A DNA stretch of 64,000 nucleotides, from NCBI GenBank assembly GCA_040218535.1, contig JAVJRG010000012.1, positions 310,001 through 374,000 of the forward strand, in the 5' to 3' direction. The number at the start of each line of letters is the position of its first letter. Positions within the stretch are counted from its first letter, which is position 1. Source of the stretch: Lacipirellulaceae bacterium (GTDB lineage Bacteria; Planctomycetota; Planctomycetia; Pirellulales; Lacipirellulaceae). A program made the translations under genes and the position numbers. Shown piece after piece: positions 1 through 8,906 of this stretch. The notes under the pieces are model-generated. The model had not been told where the DNA came from and did no database searches. It worked only from the letters and a program-made list of their open reading frames with translations.

Positions 1-2348
1 TCGCTGTGGAAGTTCGGCTCGCTGCCACCGAGTTTGCCGATCGCGACCACGACCAGTTCACAACGTTGGCCCAATCGGTCTAGCGGAAGACTCCAGGGGG
101 TGATCTCTGCGGCAATCGACTCATCTTGACAGACCGCTTCGGGAAGGTCAGCAGCGATCCGTGGCTCGCCGAATTTTTCAATCAGTGCTTCGTATTCCGT
201 CGCGATGACTTTCTTGAGGCAGACTTCTGCCGTATCGGAGAGCGCTTGGTGCGTCGCGTGAATGGCATCTTTGCCGAGGATGTCGCGGACGCCGATTCGC
301 AAATGCTGCGAGGCTTTGAAGCTGTGGAGAATTGGCGCTAGCGACTCGGCTCCTTTGGCTAATTCGGCAAGTGACTGCTCGATGCGTTGGTAATCCGGCA
401 ATTTGCTAGTCACTAGGCTATCGGTGAGCTCGTCGATCATACCGGGGTTCGTCGTGAGAATGCCCGTCAAATAAGGGCAAGCAGCGCACAGAGTCACGTA
501 AAGGTTCATCGAGGGATGATTCTCGCTGAACAACTCCCAGAGTGCTCCTTTACCGCCGAGAGAATCGCTCACACGGCTTAGCGCGATCAGCGTCGCATCG
601 GGATCGGGAGTATCCGTGATGGCGGTGAGCAGACGCGGTGCGATTGAAGCGAGAAACAACCGACAACGGCGTGTCGATAAGAAGGGAATGGTCTCCGTGG
701 CCAGCGACATCAGATGCTCGTAGGCTACCTGAGGGTCGCGGAACGGGTAACGTCCTAGGACCAGATCAATAGTTTCTTCGCTGGGGTCTGGATCGTTGAC
801 GAGATCGACTTCAGGCTGTTGATCGACACTATCCTCGAAAGCATCGTGGAGCAAATGATCGAGAATGCGGCGATTCTCCGCTGTTCTAAGATCATAGTCC
901 TGCTGGAACAGGGAGCGTGCGGTTTCTGTCGGAGTTGATTCGTAGCCGAGTCGGCGGGCGAGCTTCTGCAACTCTTCGCGACTCATGGGCAGTTCGTGCG
1001 TCTGCAGATCGAACATAATTTGCAGACGATGCTCGACCTGCCGTAGGAAACGATAGTTTGCATCCAAGATGCTGCGTTCCTGATCGGTCAAGCACCCGGC
1101 TTGAGTGAGCTGGCTGATGGCTTCCAGGGTGTTCCCGGTGCGCACACCAGGGATCGCTCCTCCATTGAGCAATTGTAGAAACTGGATCACAAATTCGATA
1201 TCTCGGATACCACCGTGACCCGTCTTGACGTTCGTGTGGGTCACGCCCTGATGATCGGCCCGCTTCTCGATACGTCGTTTGAGCGACTGGATTCCCGAAA
1301 TATCCGCCAAGCTAAGATAGCGCCGATAAACCCACGGCTTAAGTAATTTGAGGAACTGCTCGCCGAGTTCGAGTTCTCCGGCAATGACACGTGCTTTGAC
1401 GTAGGCCTGCCGCTCCCATGTCCGACCACGGAGATCGTAATAAGCGAGCGCCGCGTCGACATCCATGCTGAGAGGGGCCCGCTTTCCTTCAGGCCTGAGT
1501 CGCATATCCACGCGATAAGATGCCCCCGAGTCGGTCGACGTCAGTAGGTGGATCAAACGTTGTGCAACTTCGTGTGCAAACTGGTCGGCCGCACTTGGGG
1601 AAGTTCCCGCAGGGTGACTGTGGATAATGATCAGATCGATATCACTGGAGTAGTTCAGCTCTTGGCCGCCCAGTTTCCCAAGTGCCAGAATCGAAATCTG
1701 AGGAGCCGTGCCAGGGAACTGGATTCGATTGGCGTGCTCTCGCAATGCGTAGGAAAGGGCTGCCTCGACACTGGCATCGGCCACGTGGGAGATTTGCCGA
1801 GTGACTTGATCGATCGGATGGTCAGCAACGATGTCTCCATAGGCAATCCTGAGAATCTCACGTCTTTTGAATCGCCGCAAATGGGCGATCACTTCCTCAT
1901 CAGATTCCAGTTTCTCAACGTCGGCAACCAACTCTTCAACAATCTTGTCACGCGCGTAGGGTAACCCTTCGGTCATTCGCAACAAGTCGTAGCTTTCTGG
2001 GTCGGTACAGAGCAGGTCGCTGAGGTCCTGGCTAGCCGTCAGCAGCATCAGTAAGTTCGGGAGCGCCTGCGGATCGCGTTCAAAAAGAGCGGCGGTTGAG
2101 AGAGGGCTTCGCGCGCCAAGGAGAAAACGCTCCAAATTATTGAGCGCCATATCCGCATCTGCGAGCCGAGGGGCGGAGGCCTCAAACTGGTCGCAAATCA
2201 CTGAGAGCAGATCCAGCGGGATCCCAGCTTCGGAAAGCCTCAGCAGGTTTGTGTGCCCTGTACGGACATCGGAGACTCCCAGTCGCTTGAGCCAGTCGCG
2301 GGCCTCGCTGGGAACATCGAGAAGGGAACGTAGGCTCTGGGTCTGCAT
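1..2348 (-). CDS. glnE: Glutamine synthetase adenylyltransferase/deadenylylase, 3' end outside window
   Basis: This bifunctional enzyme inactivates glutamine synthetase by adding AMP to a tyrosine and reactivates it by removing the AMP, linking nitrogen status (via PII in known systems) to ammonia assimilation in the cytoplasm. About 782 codons are present; the family is usually 900-1000 residues, so roughly the last 200 lie beyond the left edge. Two nucleotidyltransferase signatures are readable: GKLGGQELNYSSDIDLI near residues 222-238, and the start of the second, GKLGGSEPNF, near 771-780. The ATG at 2346-2348 is the first start giving the family N-terminus; I see no clear Shine-Dalgarno. 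It is the most downstream gene of the minus-strand housekeeping run, 109 bp after miaB. The identification is secure; only the C-terminus is unseen. Confidence 0.93.
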   Translation of the reverse strand, partial: MQTQSLRSLLDVPSEARDWLKRLGVSDVRTGHTNLLRLSEAGIPLDLLSVICDQFEASAPRLADADMALNNLERFLLGARSPLSTAALFERDPQALPNLLMLLTASQDLSDLLCTDPESYDLLRMTEGLPYARDKIVEELVADVEKLESDEEVIAHLRRFKRREILRIAYGDIVADHPIDQVTRQISHVADASVEAALSYALREHANRIQFPGTAPQISILALGKLGGQELNYSSDIDLIIIHSHPAGTSPSAADQFAHEVAQRLIHLLTSTDSGASYRVDMRLRPEGKRAPLSMDVDAALAYYDLRGRTWERQAYVKARVIAGELELGEQFLKLLKPWVYRRYLSLADISGIQSLKRRIEKRADHQGVTHTNVKTGHGGIRDIEFVIQFLQLLNGGAIPGVRTGNTLEAISQLTQAGCLTDQERSILDANYRFLRQVEHRLQIMFDLQTHELPMSREELQKLARRLGYESTPTETARSLFQQDYDLRTAENRRILDHLLHDAFEDSVDQQPEVDLVNDPDPSEETIDLVLGRYPFRDPQVAYEHLMSLATETIPFLSTRRCRLFLASIAPRLLTAITDTPDPDATLIALSRVSDSLGGKGALWELFSENHPSMNLYVTLCAACPYLTGILTTNPGMIDELTDSLVTSKLPDYQRIEQSLAELAKGAESLAPILHSFKASQHLRIGVRDILGKDAIHATHQALSDTAEVCLKKVIATEYEALIEKFGEPRIAADLPEAVCQDESIAAEITPWSLPLDRLGQRCELVVVAIGKLGGSEPNFHS

Positions 2349-2457
2349 CGGTGGCGGAGACGGAATGGTAGCTCAATGGATAGATTCGCCTACATCTCTA
2401 TCATACACACATTGCACTCTAAAGCGTAGCTCCAGACGGGCAGCAGCCTCCGCCGAA

Positions 2458-3882
2458 CTAGGCACCAAGCGAGAAGAGCTCGGGGCCTACATGCTGTGTC
2501 ACCACATTGCCGAAGAGCGTGTGGGCGTTGGCGTCGTAGATAGCGATTGGGAGAATTTCACCGATTTGGCGGCGATTTCCTTCGAAGACGACGATCCGGT
2601 CGCACATGGTCCGCCCTGTGAGCTGCAGCACGGGCCCGTCGGTCTCGTCCTTGCGTGCGGCCGCTTTGCTGGGTCCCTCGACCAAGACCTCGACCTGCTG
2701 GCCAAGAAACTCTTGGTTGTCTTCCTCGCTGATCATGTTTTGCAGATTGAGCAGAGCGTTGTTGCGCTGTCGTTTGACTTCCTCGGGAATGTCATCAGAG
2801 TAACGCTCCGCTCCCTTAGTTCCCGGGCGTTCGCTGTACTTGAAGATGAAGCTATTCTTGAAGCGATACTCCTTCACTGAGTCGTAAGTGGCCTGGAACT
2901 CGTCTTCCGTTTCGCCACAGAAACCGACGATGAAATCGCTCGAGACTGCCGCGTCGGGCAGCCACTCTCGCACGCGATTGTGCATTTCGCGATAGTCTTC
3001 GGTTGTGTAGCCTCGCTTCATGCGGTCGAGTACGGCGTCGGAGCCGCTCTGGAGCGGAACGTGCAGATACTTCGCGAGCTTCGGCAGATCGCGGACCGCT
3101 TCAAGCACATCGTCGGTCATGTCCTTGGGATAGTTGGTAACGAACTTGATTCGCTCGATCCCTTCGATCTCGTGTACCGCGTGCAATAAGTCGCTAAACC
3201 GCGTTGTCCGCTCACCGTCTCGATACGTGTAGCTGTTGACAGTTTGCCCTAGGAGTGTGATCTCCTTGCAACCTTCGCTGGCAAGCTGCCGGGCTTCGGC
3301 AAGAATCTGCTGTGGCGGGCGGCTTTGCTCGGGTCCGCGTACGCTGGGAACAATGCAATAGGTGCAGAATTTATCGCAACCGATGACAATCCGCACGTAA
3401 GCCTGATAGGGCGTGGGGCGCATCGTCGGGTCTCGCAGAGGATCGAAACTCTCGTGACTGCGTTCGATGTCCGCTCGCGGGCCGTCCTTGCGACCCAGGC
3501 TGACTTCCATCTTCTGGCCGGCACCGTCGGCAATGTCGGTAATTAGTTGCGGCACCTGATGGAGTTGGCCGGGACCGACGATCAGATCAACGTAGGGGGC
3601 CCGCTCGAAGATCAACCGTTGGTCCTTTTGAGCCATGCACCCCAGCACGCCGATAATCTTGTCTGGGTTTTTCTTCTTGGCGTCTTTCAGCCGGCCCAAA
3701 GCGCTGTAAATCTTATCCTCAGCGTGCTGGCGAACGCTGCAGGTGTTGAAGAGCACGGTATCAGCCGCCTGGGGGCTGTCAGTCAGCTCGTAACCGTCTT
3801 TGCGCAGGCTGGCAACGACGAGCTCGCTGTCGAGCACGTTCATCTGGCAACCGACGGTTTCGATGTAGAGTTTCTTGGGCAT
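2458..3882 (-). CDS. miaB: tRNA-2-methylthio-N6-dimethylallyladenosine synthase MiaB
   Basis: This radical-SAM methylthiotransferase adds the 2-methylthio group to i6A37 of tRNAs reading UNN codons. Counting from the ATG at 3882 the protein has 474 residues. The N-terminal MTTase domain carries the three cluster cysteines (VGC at about 12, NTC at 48, LGC at 82). The radical SAM motif CDKFCTYC has cysteines near 169, 173 and 176. A C-terminal TRAM-like segment follows at about 400-460. A GTG seven codons upstream (3903) would extend the frame, but it lies inside an intergenic stem-loop repeat, so I prefer the ATG. No Shine-Dalgarno is obvious. Length and motif order match MiaB rather than MtaB or RimO. 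Confidence 0.95.
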   Translation of the reverse strand: MPKKLYIETVGCQMNVLDSELVVASLRKDGYELTDSPQAADTVLFNTCSVRQHAEDKIYSALGRLKDAKKKNPDKIIGVLGCMAQKDQRLIFERAPYVDLIVGPGQLHQVPQLITDIADGAGQKMEVSLGRKDGPRADIERSHESFDPLRDPTMRPTPYQAYVRIVIGCDKFCTYCIVPSVRGPEQSRPPQQILAEARQLASEGCKEITLLGQTVNSYTYRDGERTTRFSDLLHAVHEIEGIERIKFVTNYPKDMTDDVLEAVRDLPKLAKYLHVPLQSGSDAVLDRMKRGYTTEDYREMHNRVREWLPDAAVSSDFIVGFCGETEDEFQATYDSVKEYRFKNSFIFKYSERPGTKGAERYSDDIPEEVKRQRNNALLNLQNMISEEDNQEFLGQQVEVLVEGPSKAAARKDETDGPVLQLTGRTMCDRIVVFEGNRRQIGEILPIAIYDANAHTLFGNVVTQHVGPELFSLGA

Positions 3883-3981
3883 TTTATTTTGTGGTTTAGC
3901 CACCGAGCTTGCTCGGCGCTAGCTTGGTACTCCTGCCAAGCGCCGAGCAAGCTCAGCGGCTAAACTTTGTTGTTGGCGGCT

Positions 3982-4167
3982 TTACGCAGCTTCTTGCTCT
4001 TGTTGTTCTTGCTGACGTTGCTTTGCTGCTTGCACTTTCTTTTGCTGTTCCACTTGGGCCTTCACCTGCTCGACAAGTTCATTGCGACGGGCTGCCATAA
4101 GCTTCACGAGGGTAGAAATGGCAATGTAAATCGCAAACCCAAGCAGTAGTATATCCCAGCGATCCAT
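3982..4167 (-). CDS. Small single-pass membrane protein, unknown function
   Basis: A 61-residue protein. It has one N-terminal hydrophobic segment (about residues 5-24, DILLLGFAIYIAISTLVKLM) followed by a highly charged, Gln-rich helical tail rich in QEQQ and KQRQ, likely a coiled coil exposed to the cytoplasm. It sits between fmt and miaB on the same strand and may be co-transcribed with them. I do not recognise a named family. The coherent membrane-anchor-plus-coil design and the tight packing between housekeeping genes argue that it is real. It could tether or oligomerise at the membrane, but no function can be assigned. Confidence 0.6.
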   Translation of the reverse strand: MDRWDILLLGFAIYIAISTLVKLMAARRNELVEQVKAQVEQQKKVQAAKQRQQEQQEQEAA

Positions 4168-4258
4168 CGCAGTGCTCCGTATCCAGAATTTCGAGGGACA
4201 CTATGATACCGCGCAATTGCGGGCCTGAGCGAGGCCGTTTTCGCCCTTTAGGATACGA

Positions 4259-5191
4259 CTACGAAAACTGATCTCCTGGTTTAAGGCGATTTCCCCGTAG
4301 AAAGTCGCTAGCAGCCATGGCTCGCTTGCCGGCGGGCTGAACCTCGACGAGTTCGATTTGGCCCTGGTTCGTGGCGACCAGCAGGGAATCTTCGCAGGAA
4401 AGAACGGTGCCTGGATCGCCCTTTCCGCTCTCGGGATGAACGACGGTCTTATGGACGATCAACCGTTGGTGCTCTCCCCCCTCGACCTGCCAGTGCGTGT
4501 AGGCGCGGGGCCAGGGCTGTAGGGCACGCACTTGGTTATGAATTTCCTGGGCGGACTTGCTCCAATCAATCAGGCCGTGTTCTTTCGTGAGGCGCGGAGC
4601 TTTGCACTTTAAGCTGGCGTCCTGCTCAAGCGGCTCCGTGGTGTCCGTTGCCAACTGCGCGATTACTTGGGTAACCAACAGAGCCCCCATCTCGGCAAGC
4701 CGTTCCTCCAACTCGCCAGCCGTTTCATGCGGGTCGATCTCGGTTTGATCAGAACCCAGGATCGGCCCCGCATCCAAGCCAGGGGTCATTTGAATGACGG
4801 TATTTCCGGTCACCTCGTCCCCGTTGAGAACGGCCCACTGAACCGGCGCGGCTCCGCGGTACTTTGGAAGTAGTGAACCATGCAGGTTGATTCCCCCGAG
4901 CGTCGCACATTCGAGCGTGGCCGGTTTGAGGATTTCGCCATAGTCGCAAACGACCAGTAACTGAGCATCATAACCGTTGAGTTGCTCGCGAGCTTCGTCG
5001 GAATTAACGGTCTCTGGCTGCCAGAGTGGGATACCGAGTTCCCCAGCAGCCAAAGCCATCGGGGCAATCGGCGCACGGCGGCCTCGCGGAGGACGAGTCA
5101 CAACGGCGAGGACCTCGTGCTGAGGATCCTCGTGCTGAGTTCGCAGAGTGGGGACGGCGAAGGGGCCGGTGCCTAGGAAGACGAGTCGCAT
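4259..5191 (-). CDS. fmt: Methionyl-tRNA formyltransferase
   Basis: Transfers a formyl group from 10-formyltetrahydrofolate to initiator Met-tRNA. The 310-residue protein begins with the expected MRLVFLGTGPFAVPTL nucleotide-fold strand. It contains the catalytic block INLHGSLLPKYRGAAPVQW with Asn102 and His104, and the catalytic Asp140 in MTPGLDAGPIL. The C-terminal OB-like tRNA-binding domain follows from about residue 205. Length is typical. The neighbour upstream on the same strand is def, the usual partner, which removes the formyl group after translation starts. The two are separated by about 116 bp holding a 28-bp-arm stem-loop repeat, so they may be transcribed together or be partly insulated from each other. 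Confidence 0.96.
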   Translation of the reverse strand: MRLVFLGTGPFAVPTLRTQHEDPQHEVLAVVTRPPRGRRAPIAPMALAAGELGIPLWQPETVNSDEAREQLNGYDAQLLVVCDYGEILKPATLECATLGGINLHGSLLPKYRGAAPVQWAVLNGDEVTGNTVIQMTPGLDAGPILGSDQTEIDPHETAGELEERLAEMGALLVTQVIAQLATDTTEPLEQDASLKCKAPRLTKEHGLIDWSKSAQEIHNQVRALQPWPRAYTHWQVEGGEHQRLIVHKTVVHPESGKGDPGTVLSCEDSLLVATNQGQIELVEVQPAGKRAMAASDFLRGNRLKPGDQFS

Positions 5192-5307
5192 GGTTGGGGA
5201 TTCGTAAGCTTGGTCGAGTTTGCTTCAGAGCCGAGCAGCGTTAGCTCTCGGGTTGTGCCTGGAGAGAGTTCAACCCGAGAGCTAACGCTGCTCGGCTCAT
5301 GGGGCAT

Positions 5308-5895
5308 TTATGTTCGCAAGCGTTCTAACTCCGTAATCCGCGCGGCGATCTGCTCGTCGGTTGGAAGCTCGTTGTGATTTCGCTTGCTGTCAAAATCAAT
5401 TTCGAACTCTTCCAGCTCGTCGCGGACTTCCGCCTTGTGGGTTTCGCTGAGACGATCAATGAAGAGCGTGCCGTCCAAGTGGTCGGTTTCGTGCTGGACG
5501 ATACGGGAGAACAGGCCATCAACCTCGGCGGTGATTTCTTCACCCTTAAGGTTGTAGGCTTGGATGGTGATCTTCTCTTTGCGAATGACTGGGGCTCGCA
5601 CGTCGGGGATGCTGAGGCAACCCTCCTCGCCTTCAACGGAACCTTTCCCGTGGGAGAGGACCGGATTGATGAAAACGCACTCTGCTTCTTTCTCTGCCGA
5701 GTCCCCCGTGGCGTTGGCAATAAACAGACGGTACGGCAAATCGACCTGATTGGCCGCCAGCCCGACGCCTTCGTGTTCGTACATGAGCTCGAACATTTGG
5801 GCGACCATGTTTTTCAGCTCGGCATCCACCCGCTTTAGCGGCTTTGATTTGTGGCGTAGCGTCGGATGAGGATAATGAATGATCTGGAGTTCCAC
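5308..5895 (-). CDS. def: Peptide deformylase
   Basis: Metal-dependent hydrolase that removes the N-formyl group from nascent proteins. The 195-residue protein shows all three signature motifs: GVGLAANQ at about residues 43-50, EGCLS with the metal ligand Cys93, and QHETDHLDG with ligands His135 and His139 and catalytic Glu136. The start is a GTG at 5893-5895 giving MELQIIHYPHPTLR, the usual N-terminus of the family. The C-terminal tail beyond about residue 165 is acidic and slightly longer than in E. coli Def. It is the first gene of the minus-strand run def-fmt-small gene-miaB-glnE, divergent from the vWA gene at 6055. Confidence 0.96.
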   Translation of the reverse strand: MELQIIHYPHPTLRHKSKPLKRVDAELKNMVAQMFELMYEHEGVGLAANQVDLPYRLFIANATGDSAEKEAECVFINPVLSHGKGSVEGEEGCLSIPDVRAPVIRKEKITIQAYNLKGEEITAEVDGLFSRIVQHETDHLDGTLFIDRLSETHKAEVRDELEEFEIDFDSKRNHNELPTDEQIAARITELERLRT

Positions 5896-6054
5896 GCAGG
5901 GGCCTCGCTCGGCAATTGGAATTCATTGGTATTTTGGATTTATGAGCGAACATTATACGCGACAAGCAGCCCAGCGGTACGGGGCCCACATGCGCTTGGC
6001 CACAATCGGGCAACCAAGAGGCCCTTGTAAGAAACGTTTAAAAGCAAGCTCACG

Positions 6055-7143
6055 ATGAATCGAACCACTCCACATAACGAAGGGTTTTGGGCCGGCTGGC
6101 TTTCTTCGTCGGCGGTTCATCTGTTAGTACTTTGCCTAGCTGCGCTCACCATTGCTCCGACAGTGATGAAGCGGCATCACCCGAATACCCCAGGACTGGA
6201 ACTCACCCTTGCCGAAGAAGAGGACGAAGCCAGCAGCCAAAGGGAACCCGAGAGGGAAGTTAATTTCGAAGCTGTCGAGCCAGAAACTTCGGCAGCGGCC
6301 TCAGCTAGCCCACCGGCTGTTGTGGAGGAAAGCTTATCGGAAACCCAACCGTCGCCATCAGTGGCGATCGAGAAACCGGTGATCCAAGTGCAAGTCCTTA
6401 ACGAACGTATCCCTGAAAAACGTAATGAGGACTTTAGCAAGCCCGCCTCGGAGGTAGCGACCGCTTCTCCCGCACTCCGTGCTCTGCGTGCCGAGATTGC
6501 CGAGGCCGCTGAAGGCGGCCCGGCCAAATCGTCTCCTGGGCAGCGGTCCTCCGGTTTAGGGCAAGCGGTCGACAAGATTGGTCGCGGGCGAGTAAAACTG
6601 TTTGGCGTCGAAGGGGAAGGAACGCGTTTCGCTTACGTGCTTGATCGATCCGACAGCATGACGGGCACGCCGCTGCAAGCCGTGAAGGTACAACTCTCCG
6701 CCAGCTTGCGATCATTGAAGCGGGTCCACCAGTTCCACCTGATTTTTTTCAACCATCACCTGCAAGAATGGCGCGGCAATCGCCCTGGCGGACGCCACAC
6801 CTTCGCCACCGAAGATAACTTGCGAGACGTGATTCGCTTTGCCAATGGCATGACCGCCCACGGAGGGACGTATCGACTGACGGCACTCAATCGCGCACTG
6901 GCAGTGCGACCCGATGCTTTGTTCTTTCTGACCGATGCCGACAACCCGATGCCTCGATACGAGGTAGACCGAGCCATCGGTCAAGCCACTCGCCAAGCGA
7001 CGGCGATCAACACGATTGAGTTTGGAATCGGGCCCGGTGGGAAGCGTGACAATTTCCTGAAACGCTTGGCAAGCGAGACGGATGGGCAATATGTCTACGT
7101 AAACGTCTCTCAAATGGGCGACTACGTACGAAATGACCAATGA
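6055..7143 (+). CDS. Membrane-anchored von Willebrand factor A domain protein
   Basis: A 362-residue protein with a short cytoplasmic N-terminus, one membrane helix (about residues 14-36) and a long acidic, Pro/Glu/Ala-rich linker to about residue 170. A vWA-like domain follows. Its MIDAS motif DRSDS (residues 197-201, DxSxS) sits in FAYVLDRSDSMTG, so metal-dependent protein binding in the periplasm is plausible. The N-terminal half resembles the layout of TonB-type energy-coupling proteins, but no TonB C-terminal box is visible. The last codons and the TGA stop lie inside a stem-loop repeat (7132-7200), so the tail VRNDQ may have been created when the repeat arrived. No operon partner is evident. 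The specific role is unknown. Confidence 0.8.
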   Translation: MNRTTPHNEGFWAGWLSSSAVHLLVLCLAALTIAPTVMKRHHPNTPGLELTLAEEEDEASSQREPEREVNFEAVEPETSAAASASPPAVVEESLSETQPSPSVAIEKPVIQVQVLNERIPEKRNEDFSKPASEVATASPALRALRAEIAEAAEGGPAKSSPGQRSSGLGQAVDKIGRGRVKLFGVEGEGTRFAYVLDRSDSMTGTPLQAVKVQLSASLRSLKRVHQFHLIFFNHHLQEWRGNRPGGRHTFATEDNLRDVIRFANGMTAHGGTYRLTALNRALAVRPDALFFLTDADNPMPRYEVDRAIGQATRQATAINTIEFGIGPGGKRDNFLKRLASETDGQYVYVNVSQMGDYVRNDQ

Positions 7144-7200
7144 CCAAGCGCAAATGACCAAGAGAAGCCGTTGGTCATTGTGACTTGGTCATTGGACATT
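7132..7200. repeat. Stem-loop repeat supplying a stop codon
   Basis: Inverted arms at 7132-7161 and 7171-7200 match at 25 of 30 positions. Both are built from short units of AATGACCAA. The left arm contains the TGA stop (7141-7143) of the vWA gene, so the element overlaps coding sequence. Confidence 0.75.
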
Positions 7201-7206
7201 GCACCA

Positions 7207-7578
7207 TTACGGCTGCGTCGGATACCAAGGCCCGCGAACATAATGCACGCCGAACTGAGCCGTGTCTTGTGGCCACGCAGGAGTGGATTGGTAAGGACCT
7301 GCCGAGCCGGGGCCCATGTAGTTGCGACTGAACTGGTGGTCGATCCGCGAGATACGGGCGCTTCCTACGCCCCAACTCCAGTTGGTCTGCATGTTGGCCG
7401 TTGGCGGAACAACGAGCGACACAGGCACGCCGTAGTTGGTGTGGGCATACTGTGCGTGCCAGTTGTAACCTTGGGCACGGTACTGGGGAAGCAAGTAGCG
7501 TTTGGGGCCGGACGCTTCGGCTTGGCTGCTGCAGGCGAAGATCGCACTGGCAGCGAGAATTGCAAAGAAGGGTTTCAT
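7207..7578 (-). CDS. Small secreted Tyr/Trp-rich protein, unknown
   Basis: A 123-residue protein starting MKPFFAILAASAIFACSSQA, a clear signal peptide probably cleaved after the AEA near residue 22. The cysteine in it is not in a convincing lipobox context. The mature part is rich in Tyr, Trp, Pro, Gln and His and lacks cysteines. It appears distantly related in composition and layout to the next gene upstream (7690-8091), which is also a small secreted aromatic-rich protein with HxxYxxTxYG-like stretches. An envelope or extracellular structural role is possible. I recognise no family. Confidence 0.6.
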   Translation of the reverse strand: MKPFFAILAASAIFACSSQAEASGPKRYLLPQYRAQGYNWHAQYAHTNYGVPVSLVVPPTANMQTNWSWGVGSARISRIDHQFSRNYMGPGSAGPYQSTPAWPQDTAQFGVHYVRGPWYPTQP

Positions 7579-7689
7579 GGAGAGGTTCCTTGTTTTCGTT
7601 CTGCTTTCGGGAACGCCATCCCGGCACGCCGGAATTCCCTACGGAGTCAATGTTTCAACAAAGAAAGCTGATGGTTAATCGCTGACAGC

Positions 7690-8091
7690 TCAATAACGCG
7701 GACTCAACTTCCACCAGAGGTGATCCAAACGCAAGCCGTACGTGCGATAGCGAACCTTCGATCGCGTCCAGCCAGCGCCCTGGTTGTGCGTGTAGTGACT
7801 TCGCGTGTGGCGATAGAGATACTCGTGCGGCATTAAAGGCTGATAAGTCGTGTAGGTGTGACCAACATTCGCAGGCACAGGCATCGGCGAGATGTACATG
7901 TTGGCCGTGGTGCCGCTGGGCTCAGGACCTTCGTGAAAGTTGTAGAACAGGTCGCCCTTGTTCTGGTAACTGATCGTGCGGTCGTACATGCCCTCAGCGT
8001 GAGCCGTGGCGGCGGCTTGCCACCAGGCCGCGGCCACTACGGCCAGCAGGCACATCTTCTTCAGCCTCATCTTGTGGAAGTTCTGGGTCAT
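7690..8091 (-). CDS. Small secreted aromatic-rich protein, unknown
   Basis: The open frame extends to 8316, but the ATG at 8089-8091 is the likely start. It is preceded by GGGGAAG at a good spacing and gives a typical signal peptide (MRLKKMCLLAVVAAAW, then cleavage near AHA). That yields about 133 residues. The mature protein is rich in Tyr, His and Arg and includes the stretch YLYRHTRSHYTHNQG. It lies on the same strand as, and about 110 bp upstream of, the gene at 7207-7578, which has a similar design; they may be a related pair expressed together. Function unknown. Confidence 0.6.
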   Translation of the reverse strand: MTQNFHKMRLKKMCLLAVVAAAWWQAAATAHAEGMYDRTISYQNKGDLFYNFHEGPEPSGTTANMYISPMPVPANVGHTYTTYQPLMPHEYLYRHTRSHYTHNQGAGWTRSKVRYRTYGLRLDHLWWKLSPRY

Positions 8092-8331
8092 CGTTTCTTC
8101 CCCCTCAAATATTTGAAAACTCACGAGCCGAGCTGCGTCAGCACTCGGGTTAATCGGCTTCTCTAGGATTCCCTTTCGGGTGGTGAGGCTCGCGACGATG
8201 AGTTTCTTTTTCCCACTCGTAACAGATGTTTCATCTGTATCGGGTCGTGTGTAAAACCCGGGTGGGAATGCGGCCTTGCGACCAGTACAATTGGAGGAAT
8301 CGCTACAGTTTAACATTGCAAATTCGCTGTT

Positions 8332-8844
8332 ATGCCAACTGTCTTCATTGTAAAAACCTCAAAGAATCACGCTGCTTTATTTCCAAGCACATGTGTAGTT
8401 TGCGGGGAGAGTGAGCCAGATCACAACATGAAGGTTGTCACCAGTTCATTCGGCAGATGGATTAGTCTATTAGCCTATGGCTTACCTTTTTTGAGCTTTC
8501 ACTCAGTTGACGCTCCTGCACACAAAGATTGCATTTGGAGTCTTCACCGAAGAAGAGCATTCAGCTGGATATTGATAGCTGCCAACATCGCATTCGTGAT
8601 ATTCTGGATTTGGCCGAAGCTCAAAGGGGCTGTTCCGGCCTCAGCTGAGATATGGGTGATGTGTGGCACAGTCTTAGTGCTAATGATTCCCCAGCTTGTA
8701 TTCGAGTTTCTATATCCTCCCTCCTTCGACATTGAACTAGATGGCGCCTTAATCAGATACGAATTCACGAACGAGAAACTGGCTGAAGATTTCGCGGAAA
8801 ACAATCAGAACGCCGAATTATTCGACGTAGACACTAGATTCTGA
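8332..8844 (+). CDS. Orphan membrane protein with CxxC motif, low GC
   Basis: A 170-residue hypothetical protein. A CVVCGES zinc-knuckle-like motif lies near residue 21. Two hydrophobic helices follow at about residues 79-94 and 107-126, and then a short soluble tail. The codon use is clearly more AT-rich than that of its neighbours, with many AAA, ATT and TTA codons, which suggests recent acquisition. It stands alone between the small secreted genes (opposite strand) and top6B. A single CxxC pair could be half of a zinc site completed in a dimer. I do not recognise a family. Confidence 0.6.
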   Translation: MPTVFIVKTSKNHAALFPSTCVVCGESEPDHNMKVVTSSFGRWISLLAYGLPFLSFHSVDAPAHKDCIWSLHRRRAFSWILIAANIAFVIFWIWPKLKGAVPASAEIWVMCGTVLVLMIPQLVFEFLYPPSFDIELDGALIRYEFTNEKLAEDFAENNQNAELFDVDTRF

Positions 8845-8906
8845 CTTTCAACAGTTGCAGAGATCTCTCTCTACGACTGCTAAAACTTCATAGATATTCA
8901 CTCCTC

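Noticed and set aside
2360-2430. A tRNA-like stretch (GGTAGCTCAATGGATAGA) between glnE and miaB
   Set aside because: It resembles a D-arm, but no T-arm (GTTCGA) or acceptor stem follows at the right distance.
2140-2880. A 246-codon plus-strand frame across glnE and miaB
   Set aside because: It is antisense to two well-supported genes and shows no family features.
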